From Ammonifex sp. (GTDB lineage: Bacteria > Bacillota > Desulfotomaculia > Desulfotomaculales > DYER01), in contig DYER01000099.1 in NCBI GenBank assembly GCA_020725605.1, forward strand, positions 1 to 46,034: a stretch of DNA of 46,034 nucleotides. Reading direction: 5' to 3'. The position numbers were made by a program, and so were the translations under genes. Below, piece after piece: positions 38,110 through 46,034 of this stretch. The notes beneath the pieces were generated by a model. It was not told the origin of the DNA. It saw only the letters and a list, made by a program, of their open reading frames with translations, and did not search any database. Positions within the stretch are counted from its first letter, which is position 1, and the number at the start of each line of letters is the position of its first letter.

Positions 38110-38802
38110 GTGGACAAAGATCGCCTCTACAACTGGACCCTCGAACAAAAGGAAGCCGAGAGCATCCGCATCATTAAGGAAACCGTGGACCGCTTCGGCC
38201 AGGACAGGGTGGCCACAACCTGGACCGGCGGCAAGGACTCCACCACGCTCCTGCACCTCATCAGGCAGGCCTGCGGCGGCCGGGTGCCGGTGCGGGTGAT
38301 CCAGATCGACACCTCGGTGAAGTTCAGGGAAATCTACGATTTCGTGGCCCGCATGGCGAGAGAATGGGACTTGAACCTTTGCGTGGTGCGCAACGAAGAA
38401 GCGCTCAAGACCATCAAGATCGCCGAAGATCACGTGCAGTGCTGCTATCAGCTCAAAACCATCCCCCTGCAAAACGCCATCCGGGAATTCGGCTTGGCGG
38501 CCCTGTTCACCGCGGTTCGCTGGGACGAGCAGGAGGCCCGGCAAAACGAAGAGTACTATTCACCACGCCAGAACCCCGATCACGTGCGGGTGCAGCCCAT
38601 CCTGCACTTCCGGGAAATCGATATCTGGAGCTACATCAGGAAATACGACCTGCCCTTCTGCGAGCTTTACCGCCGCGGCTACCGTAGCCTGGGCTGCGAA
38701 CCCTGCACCCGCATCGGCGCCACGACCGGCCCCGAGCGAGCCGGCCGCGAGGCCGCCAAAGAGCAGGCCATGCGGCGCCTGCGGGAGATGGGGTATTTTT
38801 AG
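38110..38802 (+). CDS. PAPS/APS reductase-family PP-loop protein
   Basis: TTWTGGKDSTTLLHLI PP-loop, VQCCYQLKTIPLQNAI, GCEPCT; GTG 38110. Confidence 0.85.
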   Translation: MDKDRLYNWTLEQKEAESIRIIKETVDRFGQDRVATTWTGGKDSTTLLHLIRQACGGRVPVRVIQIDTSVKFREIYDFVARMAREWDLNLCVVRNEEALKTIKIAEDHVQCCYQLKTIPLQNAIREFGLAALFTAVRWDEQEARQNEEYYSPRQNPDHVRVQPILHFREIDIWSYIRKYDLPFCELYRRGYRSLGCEPCTRIGATTGPERAGREAAKEQAMRRLREMGYF

Positions 38803-38816
38803 GAGGATAAGTTATA

Positions 38817-40139
38817 TTGTCCAAGAAAAAGTTACCCCACATCATCCTTATCGTTCTAGATAGTGCCAGAGCCAAAAGCTTTTCGTGTTACGGCTACCAC
38901 CGCAAGACCACGCCCAACATCGACCGCATCGCGGAAGAGGGCGTGCTTTATAAGTGGTGCTTCGCCCCGGCGAATTGGACTCTTCCGTCGCACGCTTCAC
39001 TTTTTACAGGGCTTTATCCTTCGGAACACGGTTGCCATTGGGGTTTCCCTTTTCTAGATAACGCCCTTATCACGTTGCCTCAGGTACTTCAGCAGGCGGG
39101 CTATTTCACTGTCGGGATCTCCTGTAACAGTCTGATATCTAACGCCACTGGGTTTACCCGGGGTTTTGACCGCTTCTACGACCTGGGTGTCGCTTACCCC
39201 TTTCAACATGCGGAGGCTCCAAGCGGATTTAGCGTACGAGAGAAGCTGGCAAGCATAATAAGCGAGCCCTCGCCAGCCCGGGTGCGCTGGCTTGTAAACC
39301 GTTTAGTCGCTCGAGCCTACGGCCTGGTGGCAAGCTGGAAGGCCTTTCTAACACGGCGCGCGCTAAGGCTGGCTCTTACTACGCTCGCTATGGGGCAGGA
39401 GAGGCACATTTTCTTGTTTCTCAACCTGATGCAGGTGCACGGGCCATACGAACCCCCGAGGGAGACGCTGGGCACATTTGGAGGGAGAAGGAAGCCGAGC
39501 TTTCGCCATCTGGCGCCCCTGCCGTCGCAGTACTACGCAATTCGTCCGATGCCGGCGGAGGCGGCTGAGAAGTTAACTGCGTTGTACGACGAAGAGCTTC
39601 TCTATGTAGACAGGAGAATCGGCGAGCTACACCAGTATCTCGAAATGTCCGGTCTGGCCGACGAAACTGTACTAATCATCACCTCGGATCATGGAGAGTT
39701 GCTCGGGGAGCACGGCGGGCTTTTCTGGCACATGTATGGGCTCTTCCAGGAGCAGTTGCACATTCCGCTAATCATCCGCTGGCCGAGTGAGTTAGGCGCT
39801 TACGGCGTTAATGACAACCTGGCTCAGCTGCATGACCTCTTTGCCACTCTGGTAGGCCTTTGCGGCTCGCCGTTTCCCGTTCCAGAAGGAAGTGTGGACC
39901 TTTTGAATGGTAAGAGAGGATTTGCGCTGGCGGAGGATGTGGACGCACCGTTGCGGGTAGGGGATTGGGCGGCCAGGGACCCGAAGTTTGATGCGGCGGC
40001 CTTTCCTTTCCGGGAGCCGGCGAAGGTTACCATCCGGTTAAAAGACACGGGCCGCCTGGAGGTAGCAGTCTTGCAGCCGCAGGACTCAATCTCACTTACC
40101 TCGCTGGCGAAAGGGGCGATGGAATGGAAAAGGAGTTAA
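38817..40139 (+). CDS. Sulfatase-like / alkaline-phosphatase-superfamily hydrolase or transferase
   Basis: IILIVLDSARAKSFSCYGYHRKTTPNIDRIAEEGVLYKWCFAPANWTLPSHASLFTGLYPSEHG, VLIITSDHGELLGEHGG. Confidence 0.87.
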   Translation: MSKKKLPHIILIVLDSARAKSFSCYGYHRKTTPNIDRIAEEGVLYKWCFAPANWTLPSHASLFTGLYPSEHGCHWGFPFLDNALITLPQVLQQAGYFTVGISCNSLISNATGFTRGFDRFYDLGVAYPFQHAEAPSGFSVREKLASIISEPSPARVRWLVNRLVARAYGLVASWKAFLTRRALRLALTTLAMGQERHIFLFLNLMQVHGPYEPPRETLGTFGGRRKPSFRHLAPLPSQYYAIRPMPAEAAEKLTALYDEELLYVDRRIGELHQYLEMSGLADETVLIITSDHGELLGEHGGLFWHMYGLFQEQLHIPLIIRWPSELGAYGVNDNLAQLHDLFATLVGLCGSPFPVPEGSVDLLNGKRGFALAEDVDAPLRVGDWAARDPKFDAAAFPFREPAKVTIRLKDTGRLEVAVLQPQDSISLTSLAKGAMEWKRS

Positions 40140-41461
40140 TCTTACTTCTGATGTGCGGAATGCTGGTCTTTGTGTTCGCCCTGGTGAGGCCACGCTACGC
40201 CCTTGCCGTGACATTGGGAGCCAATTTTTTCAACCAACCCCGCCCCCAGATCGCGGGTGCCTATGTTACGCTGGCAGATACGGCCATCGTTGCCCTGACC
40301 TTAGTGTGGATACTGAGGTCGCTTGTGGTTGGAAGGCTCGCATTTCCCAGGACCGGCCTCGAAATGCCTTTTGGGTTCCTCGCAGGCGCTTACGCCCTCT
40401 CGACAGTTTTCGCTTTTGACCTCGGCCGGGCGCTGGTTAAAACCCTTCAGTTGGTTGAGTGGATGCTTCTCTTATACCTTACAGTTAACTATGGACGCGG
40501 TAAAAAAACCCTCCGTCTCCTCGTCGGTACGCTCGTGGGCGTTGGTCTCTTCGAGGTGGCTGTAGCCGGTTACCAGGCGGCACGAATGGAAGATTTTCGC
40601 CGGGTTACGGGAACCCTAGGCAATGACCTGGGTTGGTACATGTTTATGCTATTGGTTTTGGTAACGGTGCAGGTCGTTACATGCACCGAATTAAAACACA
40701 GGCTCTTATGGGCTGTTGCAAGTATACTTTTCACCTTTGGTTTTTTGTTGACCCAGGTTCGCGAACTCTGGTTTTCGCTCCTGGCGGTTCTGTCGCTTTT
40801 AGCGATTCTAGAGGTTTTCATCCACCGGCGGCCACGCCGTTTTCTGCGGTTTTTGGGCATTGTGGCGGTGAGCGGTGCTGCGGGCATCATCCTTTTACTA
40901 CCAAAACTCGGGTCTTATTTGGTCACTCTTGAAAATCGCGGCTTGGACACCCTTTACACGCGATTGGGTCAGTGGGGGGCGGCACTCAATATCGCCGCCG
41001 CGCATCCCTGGGTCGGGATTGGCCCAGGCGGATTTGGTCAGTTGTGGGCCCCTTTCATTCCTGAAACGTACTATTCGCTATGCGTGGCCTACGGCCTGGT
41101 CGGCAATCCAGAGATCGATGCCCACAGTTTTCTTTTTACCCGGCTGGCCGAGACGGGGCTTTTCGGGGCGGCGGCGGCGGTTTGGGTGCTGTGGTGCCTA
41201 GTTAGACGCACGGCACGGGTTAAGTGGCTATCGCTACCCCCTTTAGCCCAGAGTATCGCCATAACCGCGTGGCTGTTGGCGCTCTTGGCTTTGCTAACAT
41301 TTGTTTACAGCGACTTCTTCCAGATCAAGCTGTTCTGGATACTGGTGGGCTTGGGCCTGGCCTGCTATAGTTTTGTCACGGACACTGCTCGGCCGGAAGC
41401 AAAGGCGACCACTCTTCGGCCATTGCAGCGCGAGAAGGGTGCGTATAACTTTGGGTGTTGA
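40124..41461 (+). CDS. O-antigen ligase/polymerase family protein
   Basis: 445 aa polytopic; TLGNDLGWYMFMLLVLV, AAHPWVGIGPGGFGQLW, DAHSFLFTRLAETGLFGAAAAVWVLW. Confidence 0.85.
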   Translation: MEKELILLLMCGMLVFVFALVRPRYALAVTLGANFFNQPRPQIAGAYVTLADTAIVALTLVWILRSLVVGRLAFPRTGLEMPFGFLAGAYALSTVFAFDLGRALVKTLQLVEWMLLLYLTVNYGRGKKTLRLLVGTLVGVGLFEVAVAGYQAARMEDFRRVTGTLGNDLGWYMFMLLVLVTVQVVTCTELKHRLLWAVASILFTFGFLLTQVRELWFSLLAVLSLLAILEVFIHRRPRRFLRFLGIVAVSGAAGIILLLPKLGSYLVTLENRGLDTLYTRLGQWGAALNIAAAHPWVGIGPGGFGQLWAPFIPETYYSLCVAYGLVGNPEIDAHSFLFTRLAETGLFGAAAAVWVLWCLVRRTARVKWLSLPPLAQSIAITAWLLALLALLTFVYSDFFQIKLFWILVGLGLACYSFVTDTARPEAKATTLRPLQREKGAYNFGC

Positions 41462-41659
41462 AGAACCTTATGAGTAAAAGAGCCCAGACTGCTTCGGCTG
41501 TGTCCGAAAAGAAATAGTAGTGAAGTCTTATAAAAGGCAAGGGGCGCGGCTTTTAAGCCAGTCTTGAACGCAATTACCTGCGGCCTACGTGAGCGGTTCT
41601 TCACGACCCAGTATCTGATAAAGGCCCGGCGGCCCGAGATGAAACGGGGGATTTGAAGC

Positions 41660-42694
41660 TTGGTACATCAGCCGCTGGTTTCGGTTATCGTCGTAAATTA
41701 TAACGGGCGCCACCTGCTGAATGCTTGCTTACAGTCACTGCTTGCCCAAACTTACCCCAAACGGGAAATAATCCTGGTAGACAACGGTTCTTGTGACGGC
41801 AGTGCGGACTATGTGGCGGAAAAGTTCCCGGAGGTTGTGGTGGTGCGGTCCGAAAAGAATCTTGGTTTTGCCGGAGGTAACAACCTCGGAGCGTGCTACG
41901 CTCGGGGCGAGTTCATAGCGCTTCTTAACAATGACGCCGAGGCGGCACAGGACTGGCTAAAGCGGATGCTCCAGGCTTTTGACGACCCTCGTGTAGCGGT
42001 GGCGATGGCCAAGGTCTACACCGAAGGAACGCCGTCCGAGTATTACGAGAAGAACGGCACAATCAATTTCCTCGGCTACAACATCATGAGGATTTTTGAC
42101 GAGCCATGGAAGACTTTCTTCGCCTCCGGCTGTGCCTTGATGTACCGGCGGGAGGCGGTGGGTGAAGTACCCTTCGATGAGGATTATTTTCTGTACGCGG
42201 AGGACCTCTATCTGAGCTGGCGGATGCGGCTAAAAGGTTACGAAGTAATACAGGTACCAGAGGCAGTTGTCTTTCATAAAGGATCGGCTACAGCTAAGAA
42301 GCGCGCGGATAATCTTTACTATCAGGTGAGGAACCGGCTCTTAAACTGCCTTTTATTCTACGAAAACCGTACGTTGCTGAAAATCGCACCGTACCTCAGC
42401 TTTTACCTTGTAGCGGAGGTTGCCCGCTGTGTATGGGCTAATCCCCAAAGTTTTCCGGGTATCCTAAAGGCGTATCTATGGCCAGTGCTGCACTGGCGGG
42501 CCGTGCTGGCTAAAAGAAGGGCGGTACAGGCGGAGCGAGTAGTCAGGGACGAAGAGATCCTGGGCCTGATGAGCTGCAAGCTGGTCGACGGCGGTGGCTT
42601 CTTGGCCCGTCGGCTCAATGGGTTGAGCCGTCTCTACTGCCGACTCTTTGGCCTGCGCACTGTGGAGATCTCAAAGGAGAGTGCTCTATCTTGA
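41660..42694 (+). CDS. Glycosyltransferase family 2
   Basis: PLVSVIVVNYNGRHLLNACLQSLLAQTYPKREIILVDNGSCDGSADYVAEKFPEVVVVRSEKNLGFAGGNNLG. Confidence 0.92.
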   Translation: MVHQPLVSVIVVNYNGRHLLNACLQSLLAQTYPKREIILVDNGSCDGSADYVAEKFPEVVVVRSEKNLGFAGGNNLGACYARGEFIALLNNDAEAAQDWLKRMLQAFDDPRVAVAMAKVYTEGTPSEYYEKNGTINFLGYNIMRIFDEPWKTFFASGCALMYRREAVGEVPFDEDYFLYAEDLYLSWRMRLKGYEVIQVPEAVVFHKGSATAKKRADNLYYQVRNRLLNCLLFYENRTLLKIAPYLSFYLVAEVARCVWANPQSFPGILKAYLWPVLHWRAVLAKRRAVQAERVVRDEEILGLMSCKLVDGGGFLARRLNGLSRLYCRLFGLRTVEISKESALS

Positions 42695-43836
42695 AGATCG
42701 CGGTTGACGCGCGTTGCGCGGCGGACCAGGGCAGGACCGGAACGCACACTTACGTTCTAAATTTGCTAGCTCATATGGTTCGTTTAAGGGAGGAACCAGG
42801 AACGGGAAGGCTAGAGTTTCTTTACTATACCTCAGAACCTCCCTGCGCGGACGTGGTAGATCTCTGCAAGAACATTGCTACCTTTGTTACTCTCCCCTTC
42901 CCGTGGCGGAGGAACCGGTTATGGGTGGACCTGCGTTTATTACCATGCGTCCTTCGCGAGCGGCCGAGTATCCTTTTTCTTCCTAATCATGTGGCACCGC
43001 TTTTGCCGACGCCCTTTCCCGTGGTGACCACCATCTTCGACTTGGCCTTCCTTCGCTTCCCGGAGCATTTTCCCCGACGTGCGCGGAGCACCCTGAAGCG
43101 GAATACGGCCCACGCCGTGCACCGGGCGGATCGGGTAATTACCATCAGCGAGGCCACCATGCGCGACCTCCTAAAAACTTATGGCCTCCCGGCGCAGAAG
43201 GTGGTCGTCACATATCCAGGGGTAGATCACAACATATTTAAACCCTGCGTGGAGCCCTCGGCTTTGCAGGCGGTGCGGGAGAGGTATGGTTTGCCGGAGG
43301 CTTTCTTTCTCTATGTGGGCGCACTTCAGCCGCGCAAGAACCTCAGACGTCTGTTACAGGCTTATGCTATGGCGAGGAGCAGGGGTCTTGAATGGTCGCT
43401 GGTGGTGGCCGGGCCCCGAACCTGGCTTTACGAGGACATTGTAGCGGCACTGAAAGTCACGCCGGGAGTCCGCTATCTCGACTATGTGCCTTTTGCGGAC
43501 CTACCTGTTCTTTACAACCTGGCGGGGGCCTTCGTTTACGTGCCCCTCTATGAAGGCTTTGGCCTGCCGGTGCTGGAGGCCATGGCCTGCGGGACGCCAG
43601 TCATCACTTCTAACGTTTCTTCCCTGCCCGAAGTAGCCGGTGATGCGGCGGCGTTGGTGGATCCCTATGATACCGAAGCAATCGCATGGGTACTACAGCA
43701 GTTGGCAGGAGACGAAGAGCTGCGCCGGACGATGAGGGAAAAAGGCCTGGCCCGCGCAAAGAGTTTTTCTTGGGAGCGCTGTGCACGGGAGACGCTGTCC
43801 GTGTTTGAGGAAATAATTCGGGGGGTGCGACATTGA
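42691..43836 (+). CDS. Glycosyltransferase family 4
   Basis: [78 protein letters not shown]-like region; TTG start. Confidence 0.92.
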   Translation: MKIAVDARCAADQGRTGTHTYVLNLLAHMVRLREEPGTGRLEFLYYTSEPPCADVVDLCKNIATFVTLPFPWRRNRLWVDLRLLPCVLRERPSILFLPNHVAPLLPTPFPVVTTIFDLAFLRFPEHFPRRARSTLKRNTAHAVHRADRVITISEATMRDLLKTYGLPAQKVVVTYPGVDHNIFKPCVEPSALQAVRERYGLPEAFFLYVGALQPRKNLRRLLQAYAMARSRGLEWSLVVAGPRTWLYEDIVAALKVTPGVRYLDYVPFADLPVLYNLAGAFVYVPLYEGFGLPVLEAMACGTPVITSNVSSLPEVAGDAAALVDPYDTEAIAWVLQQLAGDEELRRTMREKGLARAKSFSWERCARETLSVFEEIIRGVRH

Positions 43837-44355
43837 AAATCTTCGACCTAGGTTGTGGCCTGAATAAACTTCCGGGTGCTGTAGGGGTTGACATACGGCC
43901 GGGGCCGGAGGTGGATGTGATCCACGACCTGAATGTATATCCCTGGCCCTTTGCCGACAACGAGTTTGATTTTGTGCATGCCAGTAATATCCTGGAGCAC
44001 CTGGATGACGTGGTCCAAGCGGTGGAGGAGATCCACCGTATCACCAGGCCGGGGGGTGGTGAAGGTGCTGGTGCCTCACTTTTCAAGCAGCGCTTTTTTC
44101 ACCGACCCCACGCATAAGCACGCCTTTTCGTCCCGTTCTTTTGATTACTTTGTGACAGGAACCGAGTTGTGTCGTCTCAACTATTCACACGTCAGATTCT
44201 TAAAAAAACATGTTCAGTTGGGCTTTCCCTCCCGGAACCCGCTCAAGAACCTGGTTTTGAGGCTCATCAACCGTTACCCCGAGTGGTACGAGAAGAGGCT
44301 GGCCTTCCTTTTGCCGGTTGGCTCCGTCCTCTTTGAGTTGGAGGTCGTAAAGTGA
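43833..44355 (+). pseudogene. Class I SAM methyltransferase interrupted by a frameshift
   Basis: Frame 1 [75 protein letters not shown], then the second frame VVKVLVPHFSSSAFFTDPTHKHAFSSRSFDYFVTG...VLFELEVVK; shift at a G6 run near 44050. Confidence 0.85.
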
Positions 44356-45305
44356 TGCCGCCGGCATCCCCGCAGGAGGTCACGCCTAAAGTAGACGTGA
44401 TCGTCGTGACTTACAACGCGGCCGGGTATATAGAAACCTGTTTGAAATCGGTCCTTACTCGTAACCCTCGGTATCCTTACACCATCACCGTGGTGGACAA
44501 TGCATCTACGGATGGCACAGTAGATATTGTCGCCGCCAAATTTCCTGTCGTCAACATTCGCCGGAACACGCATAACCTGGGCTTTGCACGCGCGAATAAT
44601 GCGGCCGTCGGGGAGGCCCGAGGGGACTACGTTGTCTTCCTTAACCCAGACACGGATGTGAAAGAAGGGGCGCTCGATAATCTGATCGACTTCCTGGAAG
44701 CTCACCCAGAGGCGGGAGCCGCAGGGCCGAAGCTCCTCAACAGTGACGGTTCGCTCCAGCTTACCGGCAACACCTTTCCTACGCTTTGCAACTTGCTTTT
44801 TGAGACGCTTTTCTTGGACCGGCTTTTTCCTCGTAGCAGGGTTTTCGGGGCGCATAAGCTTTCATGGTGGAATAGACAGGAGGCGGCCCCTGTGGACTGG
44901 GTGATGGGCGCTTGTCTTGCTGTCCGGCGGGAGGTAGGGGAGAGGCTAGGCTGGTTTGATGCGCGGTTCTACATGTATTTCGAAGAGACCGACCTTTGCC
45001 GCCGGATCCGGGAAGCTGGATACAAGGTGTATTACGTGCCGCGGGCGGAGGTGGTCCACTTCGGAGGTACGGGGCCAAAGGCGTATTCCGGCCAAAAGGT
45101 CTGGTGGTGGCATCGGAGTCTGTTTTATTACTATCGAAAACACCACCGGGACAAGCTTATTCTTTTACGCCTTATAGTTTTCTTCCGCACGCTGTTGCGC
45201 ACCGGGCTGTGGCTTTTGCTCATCCTGCGTTACGGGCGTTTCGCCTGGGAGAAGAGCTTGGCGTATTTGAGGACGCTCCAGCTGGTCTGGTTTGAGGGCT
45301 GGTGA
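44352..45305 (+). CDS. Glycosyltransferase family 2 (rhamnosyltransferase-like)
   Basis: KVDVIVVTYNAAGYIETCLKSVLTRNPRYPYTITVVDNASTDGTVDIVAAKF...NLGFARANNAAVGEARGDYVVFLNPDTDV. Confidence 0.92.
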   Translation: MMPPASPQEVTPKVDVIVVTYNAAGYIETCLKSVLTRNPRYPYTITVVDNASTDGTVDIVAAKFPVVNIRRNTHNLGFARANNAAVGEARGDYVVFLNPDTDVKEGALDNLIDFLEAHPEAGAAGPKLLNSDGSLQLTGNTFPTLCNLLFETLFLDRLFPRSRVFGAHKLSWWNRQEAAPVDWVMGACLAVRREVGERLGWFDARFYMYFEETDLCRRIREAGYKVYYVPRAEVVHFGGTGPKAYSGQKVWWWHRSLFYYYRKHHRDKLILLRLIVFFRTLLRTGLWLLLILRYGRFAWEKSLAYLRTLQLVWFEGW

Positions 45306-46034
45306 TTTTGTTGAAGGTAACCATGGTTACGGGAAGCTTTCCTGAAATGCCCTGTGGCGTTGGCGATTACACCTATCGCCTGGTGGAAGCACTTTTAGAG
45401 GGGGACGAAGGAATAAGGGTCGACGTGGTGACCAGTGCCGACAATCGGGTCAGGGTTCCCGATGCTCCCAGGCTTGCTATTCATCGGGTGAGTACCTGGA
45501 GTATGCGGGGGTTCCTCCGCCTGATGCAGCTGATAGCCAGCACCGGCCCGGACGTGGTGCATATCCAGTATCCTGCGAAGGGGTATGGCACCGGTCTTGC
45601 GCCCAACCTTGTCCCACTCCTCTGGCGTTTTTATCGGCCCGGGGTGCCGGTGGTGGTCACCTTGCACGAGTTTACCATTGCTCACCCGCTCCGGAAGTTG
45701 AGTGCTCTCTTTCTAATCCTCACTTCGCGCTGCCTGGTCGTCTGCGACCCGCGGGAGGAAAAGGCCCTCCGCTACTTCCGGTGGCCACGCGGCGGGCCAG
45801 AGTTGATCCCTCTAGGGGCTAATGTTCCAGTACAGTTCAAGTGCCACCTGCAGGCCCGTGAGGCTGACTGCCTGACGATCTGTCACTTTGGGTTTTTGGA
45901 CAAGTCTAAGGAAGGTTCTCTTTGCGTTGAAGCGCTATACTACCTGCAGAGAAAAGGGTTGCCTGCAAAACTCGTCTTTGTTGGTGGAGTAAAGCCGGAG
46001 GAAGAAGCCCGGCTGAGGGCGTTAGCGGCGGAAA
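45302..46034 (+). CDS. Glycosyltransferase family 4, N-terminal part (runs off right edge)
   Basis: Open frame from GTG 45302: VTMVTGSFPEMPCGVGDYTYRLVEALLEGDEGIRVDVVTSADN...GPDVVHIQYPAKGYGTGLAPNLVPLLW...VVVTLHEFT...LVVCDPREEKALRYF; not in the ORF track. Confidence 0.85.
   Translation, partial: MILLKVTMVTGSFPEMPCGVGDYTYRLVEALLEGDEGIRVDVVTSADNRVRVPDAPRLAIHRVSTWSMRGFLRLMQLIASTGPDVVHIQYPAKGYGTGLAPNLVPLLWRFYRPGVPVVVTLHEFTIAHPLRKLSALFLILTSRCLVVCDPREEKALRYFRWPRGGPELIPLGANVPVQFKCHLQAREADCLTICHFGFLDKSKEGSLCVEALYYLQRKGLPAKLVFVGGVKPEEEARLRALAAE

Noticed and set aside
36736-38110. 688-aa extended ORF 36736-38802 upstream of the PAPS-reductase-like domain
   Set aside because: The first ~458 codons overlap the WbaP gene in another frame; real start is GTG 38110.

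Overview
The window looks like a Bacillota/Firmicutes-type chromosome segment; the tepA-ylzJ pair and SLH domains support this, but the species was not identified. It has three parts.

(1) ~1-26.7 kb is an anaerobic acyl-CoA catabolic island. It encodes: a thiolase (truncated at the left edge, minus strand); an acyl-CoA ligase/enoyl-CoA hydratase fusion; a small membrane protein plus SSS symporter; a decayed acyl-CoA ligase; a MaoC hotdog protein; a complete LivHMGF plus substrate-binding-protein ABC importer; an operon ligase / 3-hydroxyacyl-CoA dehydrogenase / acyl-CoA dehydrogenase / enoyl-CoA hydratase / ligase / MBL-fold lactonase-like hydrolase; two 4-hydroxybutyryl-CoA dehydratase (AbfD) family proteins; a PaaI thioesterase; and a CBS-PAS-PAS-AAA-Fis sigma-54 activator.

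(2) ~26.7-29.3 kb is housekeeping: ylzJ-like, tepA, uppP.

(3) ~29.6-46 kb is an SLH protein plus exopolysaccharide cluster: two O-antigen-ligase-like proteins, Wzz, BY-kinase, WbaP-like, a PAPS-reductase-like protein, a sulfatase-like protein, four glycosyltransferases and a frameshifted methyltransferase.

The main discovery candidate is a cis-regulatory code in part 1. Several sigma-54 promoters (GG-N10-GC) are present. Two regions carry triplets of the same dyad, GYGGTG-N8-CACCRY, with closely matching geometry: the last two sites are 21 bp apart and the last site is 71/72 bp from the -24 GG. I infer these are binding sites of the sigma-54 activator encoded in the window, controlling a putative 4-hydroxyacid/gamma-lactone catabolon. 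A second signal is a pair of CRP/FNR-type sites (TGTGA-N6-TCACW) upstream of TAAAAT -10 boxes, before the SLH gene and before the WbaP gene. All calls come from reading the sequence; no searches were run.
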